DNA of 64,000 nucleotides from Prinsepia uniflora (Eukaryota; Streptophyta; Magnoliopsida; Rosales; Rosaceae). Below, one piece after another: positions 46,149-57,005 of the stretch. The notes beneath the pieces are model-generated. The model had not been told where the DNA came from. It saw nothing but the letters and a program-made list of their open reading frames with translations, and ran no database searches. The stretch covers positions 42,619,651-42,683,650 of the forward strand of contig CM064867.1 of assembly GCA_032719365.1 (NCBI GenBank), read 5' to 3'. Position 1 is the stretch's first letter; the number at the start of each line of letters is the position of its first letter. A program made the position numbers and the translations under genes.

Positions 46149-46153
46149 TCGAA

Positions 46154-49100
46154 TCTTGGAGGGATGTCGACTGGCAGAAGATACCCTAGAGTGGTTGTCG
46201 TGTGGCACGATAGGATACGATTGCACACGTAGCGCTTGTGCAGTGTTAGGCACGAAGTTTGGCCGAGTTCTTGTGAAGACGAACGGCTCCCACTCGTATA
46301 GTTATGAGGGATCATGATATCCCTGGAGTGTGGTTACTGGGTGTTTGGACACCGGTATCTTGGTACGACGACTCTTCAGAGTCAAGAGCGAGCGATCACG
46401 CGAGATGGAAAGACTGCAGGGAGCAGCTGGGTTGTGATCACCCTGTTGTCGATTGATCGGACAAGTTACCAGGAGAGTGGTACTTGTTGATTGGATCCTA
46501 AGGCAGACCAATTAGTGGATGTTGTGTGTCGAACAGTTGGTGCTGGCAGTGAGTTGACCGCATGGGCTCGGAGTCTCGATGGTAATGTACGTGGGTTGTG
46601 TCTGTACGAGCTCGTGGTAGGTAGCACCATCGAGGCTAGACTTAATGATGGTTGTTGAGAATCGGGGGACATTCGAGAAACGTTCATTTTCCAGTACGAA
46701 TTTTCAGAATGGTCATACCCAGAGTCATAGGGTACGAAAGAGGCAGGGCCCATCCGACCCGAGCGAAGATAAGTGGTGATTGCTTGGTAGGAGCAAGGTT
46801 TTAGGATTGGTTGATTCGTACTTTGCGTAGCGACGATACGATACTGTTAACGAGGATAGACGAGGAGCCACGAGCTGAGGACACCTCAGTTGTGATGTGC
46901 TCATGGTTAGTTTCTACCACTACACGATGAGGAGGAGTCATCAGCTAGTGTACATTCTTGGGAATTGCGTCGAGATGATAGATTTGATGGAGATGAACTA
47001 GATGGAATCCAGTAGTGGTTGAACTGGGCAGGGACTCTGTCCCAATAGTGACTGAGGTGAGTAGGAATTATCAGAGACGTGTTGAAGGCTGTTTATATAC
47101 ATCCAACAACCGTACATGGGATATACAAGGTTTGACCTTGATTCGAGTAAATCCCAAGTGGAATGAATGTACCTACATAAATGATCGTAAATAGATAGGC
47201 GAGTTGGATTGTTTACGGACAAGTGGATGATGTCCGAGTGAGCTGAGGGCTTAGATGGTGACCGAGTTGGTAGACGTGCCCTAGGGTGGTAAACATGCGT
47301 GTTCAGTGGACACTGAGCGGGATAGAGAGAATCCCGAGTGCCTCGGTGCGAGGTATGGAGTATACCTGGATTAGAGAGGTATGGGCTATACCTAGGTAGG
47401 TGCTAGGCACCCTAGTCCATGGTGGACGGACGACACGAGTGTTCGGTGCTTGAAATTGATCCCACAAAGGTTGGGACGTGCAAACCAGTATGCCAAAGTA
47501 ATTGGTGATGGAGGAATCCGAAGAGAATCTATGGAAGTTCTTAGTTCGAAAGGAAAGAATTAAGTATTACAGTAATTATCAGAGAATACTCCTAGTTGGA
47601 GGAGGACTTCTTTTTTTCCACTTGCTTGGCCAGAGCTTTAGGTGGCCGTTGACGTGACGTGAGACTTGAGTTACGAGGATGCTTGTGTAAGGAAGAGAAC
47701 TTAGTAATTGGAAAAGTTAGGTATGCTTTCAACATGGTTGCAACTACTCTCGATCCCGAAGTCGGTAAAGGAAATGGTCATTTTGACTATGTGTCAGCTG
47801 CGATTTGGTGTCACCAGTACAGTGGTCACGTATTGATTGGTGGACCCGTGATTGACTTTGGATCCATGAGCTAGCAAGGTTATGGTGGAGACAAAGAGAA
47901 AAGTGAGTGCTTTTGTAAATAGTGTTTAGTGTCACTGGATGTGACAAGTGAGTGTCCGTGGTAGAGGAATCGCTGCGGATTGAGGTGATTGTGGCCACCG
48001 TGAGTCTAGTAGACCGAGGTCCGGTCTTCATTGGGGAGAACCGAAGCATGAGACAGTTGAAGAATCTTTTGGAATAGTCAGTGAGATGAAAAGAAAGAGG
48101 GTGGATATGTGAAAAGTGTGTACGACCTGTCTTGGATATGTGGATAAATAGGAAACGAGGACGATACATGGATATCGATTAGAAAGAGATGAATAGCTGA
48201 TGCCTCGTGATGGATTGAGGCTGGCTCGTGACAAACGTTTGAATATTGAACCATAGTCGGAGTGAGGAATAAGTGGGTTAATGTCTAGAACCATAGTTGG
48301 ACCAGCGATAGTCGTTGAAAGAGTAGCAAATTGATGAGTACTATGATCGGATGTGGTCCGATATATTGGTATGATGATTGGACATCGGATGCTATGAGCT
48401 CGAGCCGGGTTGATGGAGAGGGTTCAGAGATGAGGTGAGTCGAGAGCTTAGGGTCGTGCGAGCTAGAGGAAGCCTGGTGACTGTGTGTGTTTCCTACTGA
48501 AACAAGTATTCGATTGGGGTCCCCGATACACCCCGGATAGGTGAGACGTCGATTGTGTGTCGACAGGATGGATGGTACGACAGTTCGGACACGCGTTGAG
48601 TCGAAATTTCAGCGTAGGTCACGGAGTGACACGAGATACAATACGGGGGCTAGAGAGCGAGTTGAGATCAGAGTAGCGCATCGAAAGCTCAGTGGAACCG
48701 GGAGCTATCGTCTAGTCACGATGGTTGTGACCTATGGTGGTAATGGATTTAATCGGTATCCAATGCGTTCGGATTGGTATGGATTGATGGGACTCTTAGG
48801 AGAGTCATTATTTAGTATAGGAAAAGGAAAGATTTGATTCATGCAAGTATCCAAGTCGATTAAACCTACGGCATAGGTTTTAGAATGACCTGCGAGATGG
48901 GGTTCGTGCCATGGTGATTGCAGGATCTATAGGATGTTGTTTGACTGGAGTGGATGCTGAGTTGGATGTCAGCTTGGGTGTGATAGCCCTTAGTTGGAAT
49001 GCGTATTTCAGCCTGATGGTTGTAGGTTGGAACGTGTCAGAGTGGTAAATTGAAAAGCTGACTTGATGACAGCTTGGTACGGCTAACTTGCCGAGAGTGA

Positions 49101-49362
49101 GTGACAGATGAGATCGACAAGTGTCGACGTTTTGAGTGAGACATATGAGCCGACGTGGAGGCTCTTGAGAGTTAGCGATTGAAACGTGGTTGGTGAGAGT
49201 CTAGTTGGTGCTTGGGAATCTCCGGTGACAGTGCGAACAGACGAGTACATCGTTTGTAACAGACGCGTACTTTTACACGAGTGTAACCGAGTCATGGGAC
49301 ATGATTGGACTCCACAGTTTGTTTGTGGAACTGGTTCGGTCTGAATTTCAAGGATGAAATTC
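46154..49362 (+). mobile_element. Element B non-coding internal region, main piece
   Basis: About 3.2 kb without recognisable genes. The block 47095-47250 (ending '...gtccgagtgagctgaggg') matches, in reverse complement, E 28815-28975 and D 24240-24375. Other stretches (for example 48930-49060, 'cccttagttggaatgcgta') match E near 18230-18360 in reverse. Confidence 0.75.
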
Positions 49363-49378
49363 TTGAAGGGGGGAAGAT
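49363..49378 (+). other. Element B polypurine tract
   Basis: 'tgaaggggggaagat' lies directly before the 3' LTR. Confidence 0.85.
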
Positions 49379-49734
49379 TGTAACGACCCGTCCCGAATTA
49401 TTGGGATTAATTAAGAAATGAAGACGGATTAGCGAGCCTAACTGGGAATTAGCTGAGTATTAACGAACTTTCAGGGGGAAATTATGATTTTGCCTCTGAT
49501 TGAGGGTAAAAAGGTAAATTTTGACCCAGGAGGCCCGATGGCTGAGAGCTGAGGACCGTTATGTAGATCGCGCCGATACGAATCCTTAGAAAGGCAGCAC
49601 ATCAAAATCGAACGTTCGACGAAAAAGTTACGATTAACGGAAGTTCTGAGGAACTATTTACGATGGCACATTTTACGAGGCAAGTGGTCCTTTGTCCTTT
49701 AGTGTGGGGCCCAGATATTTTTGTGCTGGCCAAG

Positions 49735-49760
49735 GGATGAGTGACAAGTGTCACTCATCC
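49735..49760. promoter_or_regulatory. Conserved LTR palindrome (B 3' LTR)
   Basis: The arms GGATGAGTGACA and TGTCACTCATCC pair perfectly, with only the central 'ag' unpaired. It is among the best copies in the window. Confidence 0.7.
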
Positions 49761-50929
49761 ATTGCCCATTGTGATTGCATAGATGCATCGATCATCTTCT
49801 TCATTCCTAACCCGAGAACCCACAAAGCCCTAAACCCCATGTCTGCCTTCCCTTGTTATGGTTGAGTGAGTTTGGAAGGGTGACTGAGGGATAGAGATGG
49901 ACTGATGAGCTGAGGACGGCGAGGAGGTGGTTGATCTGTCGTGCACGGCGGTGGGAAGGTAACCTCGAACTCGGTTTTGTGTTTTTGAATCCAAAATTTT
50001 GATTAGGACGTTAGGGATAGTTTTTGGTGATTGGGGGATGTTTAATAGGTTTGTGGGAAGGTTTAGAGGGGATTTTGGACGGCTGAGAGGGGCTGAACAG
50101 CCCTGGGGGCAAACGAGAAAATTGGACCTGGATGAGGTGTTTTGAACGGATAGGTTTTAGGCGGGTTTTCATGGTTTTAAATAGATGGTTTTTGACTGGA
50201 GCGGTTCCACCGGTCCGGTCGGATCTGATTTACAGGTGGACTGGTCGGACCTGGTGTGCCGAAGGATATGGATGGGTGCTGTGCAGGGCGTGTGGCCACA
50301 CGAGCAGCCCCTTTGGGCGGTGCATGGGCCACACGCGCAGCCCCTTTGGGAGCCACGTTGGGGCACGTGAAGCATTTCCTGGAGATATTTACAGCACATG
50401 AAATCATCTAATCGATGTAGAGAACATTTTGGGACTGGTTTTGAGGCGATCGGACATCTTTTCGATATAGTTCGGGACGTCCGAAGGCTTAAGACCGAGT
50501 TTAAAAATAGTTAAAAATCCAGGAAAATTAGGGAGCTTTAATGAGGGGTTATTTAAGTAGTTAGTAACCCTTTATTACGATTTGGACAGGTTTGGGAACC
50601 CCAGAAACGATGATCGGCCCGGGAAGGCGTATCGGCAAGCGTATCGAGGCGCAACTTCAGACGATCTGTGAGTGGACTTGTTTTATGAATTCGATGCATG
50701 CATAAATGTTTTATATGGTTTAATGAACATGTTTTATGATGCCATGAGTGTATTTGTTTGTGGTATCTAGTATTGACGTATTTGTACATTTTCAAGGTTT
50801 TCGGCTTTATGTCGTACCTACACGTACTGTGTTTTCAATGATGATTTGATGAAATGATTTTGGATTTTGGACTATGGAATCGGGCATGAGACCCATTCGA
50901 TTTACGAACCATCGGACTTGGTGTCCATT

Positions 50930-51210
50930 TGAATTGATGAGAAATTGTACTGGAGGCCCATTTGAGTTATATGATCGGGTCGAGGGCGCCGTTGGTTTAC
51001 AAATTCGGCCTTGAGGCCCAGTTGATTCTAGTATCGAGCTTAAGTCCAGTTGAGTGTCAAATCGGGCTAGAGGCCCCGTTTATTTATGGTATCGGGCTTG
51101 AAGCCCCGATAGTTGTTATATCGGGCTAGAGGCCCAGTTGATTGTGAAATCGGGCTTGAGGCCCCGTTGGATCGTAAAATCGGGCTTGAATCCCAGTTTG
51201 ATTTATGAAT
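50930..51210. repeat. GGGC-loop-GCCC array (B 3' LTR)
   Basis: About nine units with cores such as GGGCTTGAGGCCC, GGGCTAGAGGCCC and GGGCTTGAAGCCC, separated by 'cagttgattgtgaaatc'-like spacers. It is the reverse-complement counterpart of the arrays in E. Confidence 0.8.
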
Positions 51211-52135
51211 TTAGAATTCAAGTTCGATACCCCATTGAACTGTGGATTTAGGCTGAGGCCTGTGAGATTTAATTTTGAATCAGATTCGAGGAATCCTGTT
51301 GAGATTCGGGTATGTGACCCAGTTGAGAAAGAAAGTATTTAAAAATGTATATACCCTCCTAGTTTAGCATATTGGTCTCCTTCGGACGACATAGATCTGG
51401 AGTGTCAAGATCCACTACCTGGAATGAGTGACTCCAAGAGGGAGCACATTCCAAGAGTGTGAGATATGGTATAGTCACGGACTCAGTCCGGGGACAGTCC
51501 TCCAGACGTCGTAGATCCTAAATTTTGGACAATCCTCCCACACGTCGTAGATCATGGGGGTAAACTCGGAGTGAGAGCCCGAGTAGTGTGCACACTCATA
51601 GACAAATCATGACGGATTACTGTTTGGGCATATGAGATGTCGAGGATGGGTCATATATATATATATATAGATGTTTGTACGAAGTTTTACGAAAACTAGT
51701 GTTGGGCTGAGACCCATTGGAATGAGAATTTGGGCTGAGTCCCTATGGAAAGGTTTTGGGCTGAGTTCCCATGTACTTGATTTACGATTTTGGGGCAAGG
51801 CCCTAATGGTTTTGTAAATGTTTTAATAAACTGTTTTCGAATGCATGCATGCTTTTTAGTGAAGGACAAAAATGTCTTTTTATGAAATGTTTTTATTAAA
51901 ATATTTAATTCGTCCACTCACAGCTTTCAATGATTTTAATGTTCTTCAGGTTGATCGCGGATGCGGGTTATAGTAGAGACCGAGACATCGCATTCCTCCT
52001 CCAGATCCTGGCGCGCTCTAGAAGTCCCGAATGGACTAAAATGGGAATTTTCTCTGATCTGACACTTCGTGTCATACAGGATCAGGCACGTCTCACGTTA
52101 ATCCCGGGGGATTTGGGGCGGGTCCTGACAAGAGA

Positions 52136-52465
52136 TGTGGGAAATAACTTATAAATAAATCCACCAATGGGGCAAGATCCACAATTTGGGGAAAAAGCAA
52201 CCGTGGGATTGTCACTCATCCATGGGTCCTGGTTTAATTAAATGATAAATCTGATTTCATTATTTTATTATTAATTTAATTAAGTTCTCGGGTCATAAGT
52301 TTTCAACGTGCCGCCTGTCTACCGATTCGTGACGTCCCGATCTACGTCACGGTCATTGGTCAAAGTCCTAAATGTCTCCCAGGTCAAAAGTCAACTTTCC
52401 CCTCCTTTGGGGCAAAACGGTCATTTTGCATTAAAATATTATTCATGAAAGTTCGGGTCGTTACA
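52136..52465 (-). repeat. Element A 3' LTR, proximal piece
   Basis: Continues A's 3' LTR after B. It matches 59223-59610, with part of the palindrome region deleted around 52205, and ends TTACA next to the polypurine tract. Confidence 0.88.
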
Positions 52466-52480
52466 ACCTACCCACCTTAC
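52466..52480 (-). other. Element A polypurine tract
   Basis: Minus-strand GTAAGGTGGGTAGGT lies between the end of pol and the 3' LTR. Confidence 0.8.
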
Positions 52481-53035
52481 AAAAATTTCAGACTTGAAAT
52501 TTACTCGAACAAATACGGATACTTCTCCCTCATCAAATCCTCAGGTTCCCAAGTCGCTTCTTCAATATCATGGTTCCTCCACAGCACTTTCAGCAACGGA
52601 ATCATCTTGTTCCTCAATACCTTGTCCTTCCGGTCCAAAATATGCACTGGTTGCTCTTTAAAGCCCAGGTCAGTCCTCAGTTTTAATGGTTGTTCCAGCA
52701 AAGCATGTGATTCATCCTGTAGATACTTCTGAAACATAGATACATGAAATACGTCGTGTACTCTGGAATGTTTTGGAAGGAATGCCAACTGATATGCCAC
52801 TGAACCAATCCTCTTCATGATCTCGTACGGTCCACGAAGATAACTTCAGGAACAAAAAATCCCCAACTGCAAACTTCAAGTCCCGAATCCGTCGATCTGC
52901 ATAGCTTGTTTGGTGATCCTGTGCCGCCTTCAACCTCTCCTTGATAACTCGGACTGTCTCCTAGGTCATATCCATCAAATTTGGCCCCACTGCTGCTCGT
53001 TCTCCTACCTCCATCCAACAGACAGGTGACCTGCA

Positions 53036-53470
53036 CTACCGACCATATAGGGCCTCGTAGGGTTCCATCCCGATACTCGCCTGATAACTGTTATTGTATG
53101 CGAATTCCATCAAAGGAAAATGAACATCCCACGAATCTTGGAGCTGCAACACACATGCCCTCATCATGTCCTCCAGGGTCTGTATAGTCCTCTCGGACTG
53201 TACATTAGTCTGTGGGTGAAAAGCTGTACTAAAGTGTAGGTTCGTACCCAAGGCATTCTGTAACTACTGCCAGAATCTGGAAGTAAAACGTGGATCTCGG
53301 TCAGAAACTATCGACTCTAGCGTACCATGAAGTCGAATGATCTCGTTCATAAAGAGTTGAGCTAGTCGGTTTGGCTTGTACATCTCACGTACTGGTAAAA
53401 AATGAGCTAACTTGGTCAATCGGTCCACAATCACCCAAACTTCATCAAATCTACTCCGTGTTCTCGGCAA
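53036..53470 (-). pseudogene. Integrase catalytic core of element A
   Basis: The three catalytic acidic residues of the D,D-35-E family are visible. The core is broken by a stop between about 53252 and 53263. The substrate-loop sequence STAFHPQTNVQSERT has N-V where relatives have D-G. Confidence 0.85.
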
Positions 53471-54466
53471 CTTGAAAACAAAATCTATCGTAACGTGGTC
53501 CTATTTTCCCCGGGAATCGGAAGTGGTTGCATGGCTCTGTACGGTCTCTGCTGCTCAACCTTAACCTACTGACAGGTCAAACATCTGCTGACGAACTCCG
53601 CTATATCCTTCTTCATACCTGCCCACCAATAATGGTTCTAGAGGGTACAGTACATCTTTGTCCATCCCGGATGCATCGGATAAGCCGAACTATGGGCTTC
53701 CTCAAAAATCTCCGCTTGTAACTCTACCACAATAGGTACACACAGACGACCCAGTTTTACCAATGTTTCATTGCCTCGGATGGAAATGTCCTGCTTCTCG
53801 CCTGCATCAACCTCAATCCTGTAAATACATAGTGTCGGATCCTGGAATTGAGCCTCAATGATCCGATCGACTAGCACAGGTCATATATGAAAGCTGGCTA
53901 ACAATGCTCCCTGATCATCCATCCCAAGCATAAATCCAGTCTTTCAGAGTTCCACAAGTGAAGGGAGATATACCATCCTCATATGAGCAATCGATCCTGA
54001 TGACTTCCTACTGAGGCATTCGGCAAGACATTCGCCTTCCTTATATATACTCGATCGTACAATCGTAGTCCTTGATCAATTCCAACCACCGTCGCTGCCT
54101 CATGTTCAGTTCTCTCAGGGTAAACAGGTGTTTCAGACTCTGATGATCGGTGAAAATCCTGCATGTCACTCTGAAAAAAATAGTGTCTCTAGATCTTTAG
54201 GGCATGAACCACCGCCGCCAACTCCAAATCATGTGTATGGTAGTCCAGTTCATGTGTCTTAAGCTGTCTCGATGCGTATGCGATAACTCTACCATTCTGC
54301 ATCAACCCGCAACCTAGTCCCTGCAACGATGCGTCACTGTAGACCTGAAATTCACCGCTGTTATCAGGTAGTGCAAGGACAGGTGCAGTAGTAACCAATC
54401 TTTTAGCTCCTAAAAGCTCTGCTCGTACCACTCATCCCAAACCAACTTTACTCCCTTCCGGGTCAA

Positions 54467-55150
54467 TCAAATCAATGGTGCGGCAATGCTGGAGAAACCT
54501 TCTATGAATCCTTGGTAATAGCCCACCAATCTAATGAAACTCTCCACCTCGGTCACTGTCATCGGTCTAGCCCAATTAGTCACAACATCAGTCTTCTGAG
54601 GATACACACTAATCCCATTAGCTGATATGCCATGTCCCAGAAAACCAATGATGTTTAACCAAAACTGGCACTTACTTAGTTTGGCATACAACTACTTCTG
54701 CCTCAGTTTCCCCAAAACCAACCGTAGATGCTTCTCATGTGCCATAACACTCTTTGAATACACTATGATATCATCGATGAACACAATCACGAACTTGTCC
54801 AGATACGATCGAAAGACTCTGTTCATCAAATCCATGAATGCAGCTGGTGCATTCGTTAAACCAAATGGCTTTACCAAGAACTCATAGTGCCTATATCTCG
54901 TCTGAAATGCCATCTTCGGAACATCATCCTCAGCGATCCTCAACTGATGATAACCCAATCATATATCAATCTTAGAGAAGTACTGTGCTCCCCGTAGTTG
55001 GTCAAATAGATCATCAATTCTGGGTAAGGGGTACTAGTTCCTTACCGTTGCCTTGTTGAGTTGTCGATAATCCACGCACAATCAGAGGCTCCCCTCCTTC
55101 TTTTTCAAAAATAACACCGATGCTCCCCACGGTGACGTGCTCAGTTAGAT
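54467..55150 (-). pseudogene. Reverse transcriptase of element A
   Basis: The palm motif FIDD is intact. Stops occur near 54688, 54957, 55033, 55084 and 55146, and several sit where a C-to-T change in CAA, CAG or CGA would create TAA, TAG or TGA. Confidence 0.88.
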
Positions 55151-55525
55151 GAATCCCAGATCCACCAACTCCTGTAATTAAGTCTTAAGCTCCCGCAACT
55201 CAACCAGTGCCATTTGGTATGGTGCCTGTGATATTGGTCGGGTACCGGGGAGTAGTTCAATCGTGAACTTGATCTCTCGATGTGGCAGTAAACCAGGCAA
55301 ATCTTCTAGGAACACCTCCGGAAACTCTCGTACCACTGGTATATCCTCGGTCCTCGGAGTATCACCCCATTACTCCACAACATGCGCCAGATAACCTTGG
55401 CAACGCTTCCTTAATAGTTTGGTAGCAACAAGTGAAGAAATCGCTTCAGGTAGTGAACCGCCACCCTCTCCCTGAAAAGTAACCTCCGACAACCCCTGAC
55501 TCCATAGGATTACTTGCCTACTACA

Positions 55526-56020
55526 TCAATCCATGAGCGTACCGTGCTCCAACAACCAATCCATCCCCAAGATGACATCGAAGTAATGTATGTCCATAAT
55601 GATCAGATCAGCTAGTAAATCCACATCCTCTACTCTTATCAGACATCTCCGTAACACTTGGTTCACCACGTACACAACTCCCATCGTTGTCCCGACACCC
55701 ATCTCACTATCCAACGTTGATATTTCACAGTCTAACATACCCGCACAACTCCGCAAAATAAAAGAATGAATAGCCCTAGCATCCATCAAAACATGAACAA
55801 CAAGATTGGATATGTTAAGAGTACTTGTAACAACACCTGGGGCTGTCCTCGCCTGCTGCTGGGTCACTGCAAACACTCGAGCTCTAGGTCTAGAAGTCTG
55901 ACCGCGCCTACGCGCTTCACGATCAACGCTGTAATCATCGCCCTGTCCCTGGCCTCCGATAGTGTTGGAAGCCGAACTCTGAACTAAACTAGCGCCTCCT
56001 ACATCATTTTCCCTAATCAC
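55526..56020 (-). pseudogene. Element A protease region with altered active site
   Basis: Aspartic-protease-like domain following the gag zinc knuckle, open for 164 codons. Family members carry a D-S/T-G catalytic triplet before A-T-H-S-F. Here it reads VLMDARAIHSFI, so the glycine and the Ser/Thr are lost. The later DVILGMDWL motif, typical of plant Ty3/gypsy proteases, is intact. The enzyme normally cuts the gag-pol polyprotein. Confidence 0.85.
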
Positions 56021-56890
56021 AGATAGGCAATCACGGGCATGATGGCCTGATCCTCCGCAAGCAAAGCAGTTAAGTGTCCTCGGTCTGTCAGAAGATCCAC
56101 TGGATGTACCACTCCAAGATAACTACTGCCCAGAACTAGAACTTGATCTAGATCTCTCGGAGCTCCCATATCGACCAAACCATCCTCGGCCACATGAAGA
56201 AGATGGTGCTCCCTTGTAGTGCCCTCCTTTCGAGCCTCGATGGCCCATAGGTCCAAGATCTGGATGATCTCGGCGTCGTCCCTCGCCAGAAGTGTGCCGT
56301 TCTTGATGTGCTGCCAGACTGGCCTCGACACGTATTGCTGCATCGACTATGTCCCTCAGGGTGACGTAGTTGCTAGCTGTCACGATCGTCCTGATGTCAC
56401 CCCTAAGTCCCAGCTCAAAACATTGACACTTGTCCTCCTCGGTGCTCACAAAGGATGTAGAAAATCGAGATAACCTCAAGAATGTCTGCTCATACTCCGT
56501 CACTGTCATACTCCTCTGCTCGAGCCGTAGGAACTCTGCCTCACGAGTAGGGAAAAAAGATCGCGGGTAATACTGATCCAAAAATCTCGCTCGGAAGACC
56601 TCCTAGGTAGTGGTGTGAACAGACCATCCAGACATCTCCAGGCCGTACCACCACTGGTAGGCCCTGTCTTCTAGTAGAAAGGTAGCCAAAGTCACTCACT
56701 ACTCCAGCGGGCAGTGCATCACTGTGAAAATCCTTTCCCATTTAGCTATCCACTCATGAGCTTCCTCGAGGCTAGATCCCAAACTGAATGGTGTGGCTCC
56801 CAGCCGTTGAGCTCATTCAATGCTAGCACATTCCATTTCCCTTGCTACTTCTTCTTCAGTCCGTGCTTGAGGGTTTCGTCTTGGAGGCAT
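56021..56890 (-). pseudogene. gag: Element A gag (decayed)
   Basis: Start chosen at the minus-strand ATG at 56888-56890 (MPPRRNPQA), 100 bases inside the primer site, typical for Tekay-type gag. Downstream, the capsid-like retrotrans_gag domain has FLRLEQRSMTVTEYEQTF and ASNYVTLRDIVDAAIRVE (about 56280-56580). An RNA-binding CX2CX4HX4C zinc knuckle (CFACGGSGHHARDC) lies at about 56030-56075. Stops occur early (near 56818) and as a tandem TAG-TGA (about 56697-56703). Gag would form the virus-like particle and package RNA, and may also have supplied the non-coding relatives (inference). Confidence 0.88.
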
Positions 56891-56990
56891 AACCAACTGT
56901 TAAGAGGCATAGATTAGATAAACAATATCTTTAAGCGTCAATTGTACCAAGTACTGACCACTAACCTAGCATGCTGACCATTAACCCAGT

Positions 56991-57002
56991 GATCTGATAC
57001 CA
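56991..57002 (-). other. Element A primer binding site
   Basis: Minus-strand TGGTATCAGATC, one mismatch to the Met-tRNA site, 3 nt from the 5' LTR. Confidence 0.8.
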
Positions 57003-57005
57003 AGT

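Larger units (their letters stand above)
37176..52130 (+). mobile_element. Element B: LARD-like E-type element inserted in A's 3' LTR
   Basis: Its ends are TGTAACGACT (37176) and GGTCCTGACA (52130), with a perfect 5-bp target duplication AGAGA (37171-37175 and 52131-52135). A's intact 5' LTR shows the unoccupied target at 59218-59222. Its parts are: 57 bp of 5' LTR, inserted truncated element G, the middle of the 5' LTR (40915-42676), a deletion removing the LTR end and primer site, the non-coding internal region with solo LTR C, the polypurine tract (49363-49378) and the full 3' LTR (49379-52130). No coding capacity is seen. Confidence 0.88.
49379..52130 (+). repeat. Element B 3' LTR
   Basis: 2752 bp, single-block E-type. 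It has the palindrome at 49735-49760, the GGGC-loop-GCCC array at about 50930-51210 and CA at 52130, followed by the AGAGA duplication. Confidence 0.92.
52501..55525 (-). pseudogene. pol: Element A pol: RT, RNase H, integrase and chromodomain-like tail (decayed)
   Basis: In minus-strand order: reverse transcriptase (about 54440-55150) with GYHQLRI, FGLTNAPAAFMDLMNR and the catalytic FIDDIIVYSKS. RNase H follows (about 53990-54430) with VYSDAS and HDLELAAVV, then a frameshift. The integrase zinc region (HSSAYPMHPG, about 53650-53700) comes next. The integrase core (53036-53470) has both aspartates (VIVDRLTK, VSDRDPRF) and the glutamate (QSERTIQTLE). Last is the C-terminal tail with RNKMIPLLKVLWRNHDIEEATWE, ending at TAA 52501-52503. 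Together these change proviral cDNA into an integrated copy. At least eight in-frame stops, mostly where relatives have Gln or Arg codons, plus several frameshifts make this a pseudogene. Confidence 0.92.

Noticed and set aside
37176..52130. B as a chimeric element made by template switching between two subfamilies
   Set aside because: The second LTR start at 37233 and resumed E-type LTR at 40915 are explained more simply by a nested, deleted element G.
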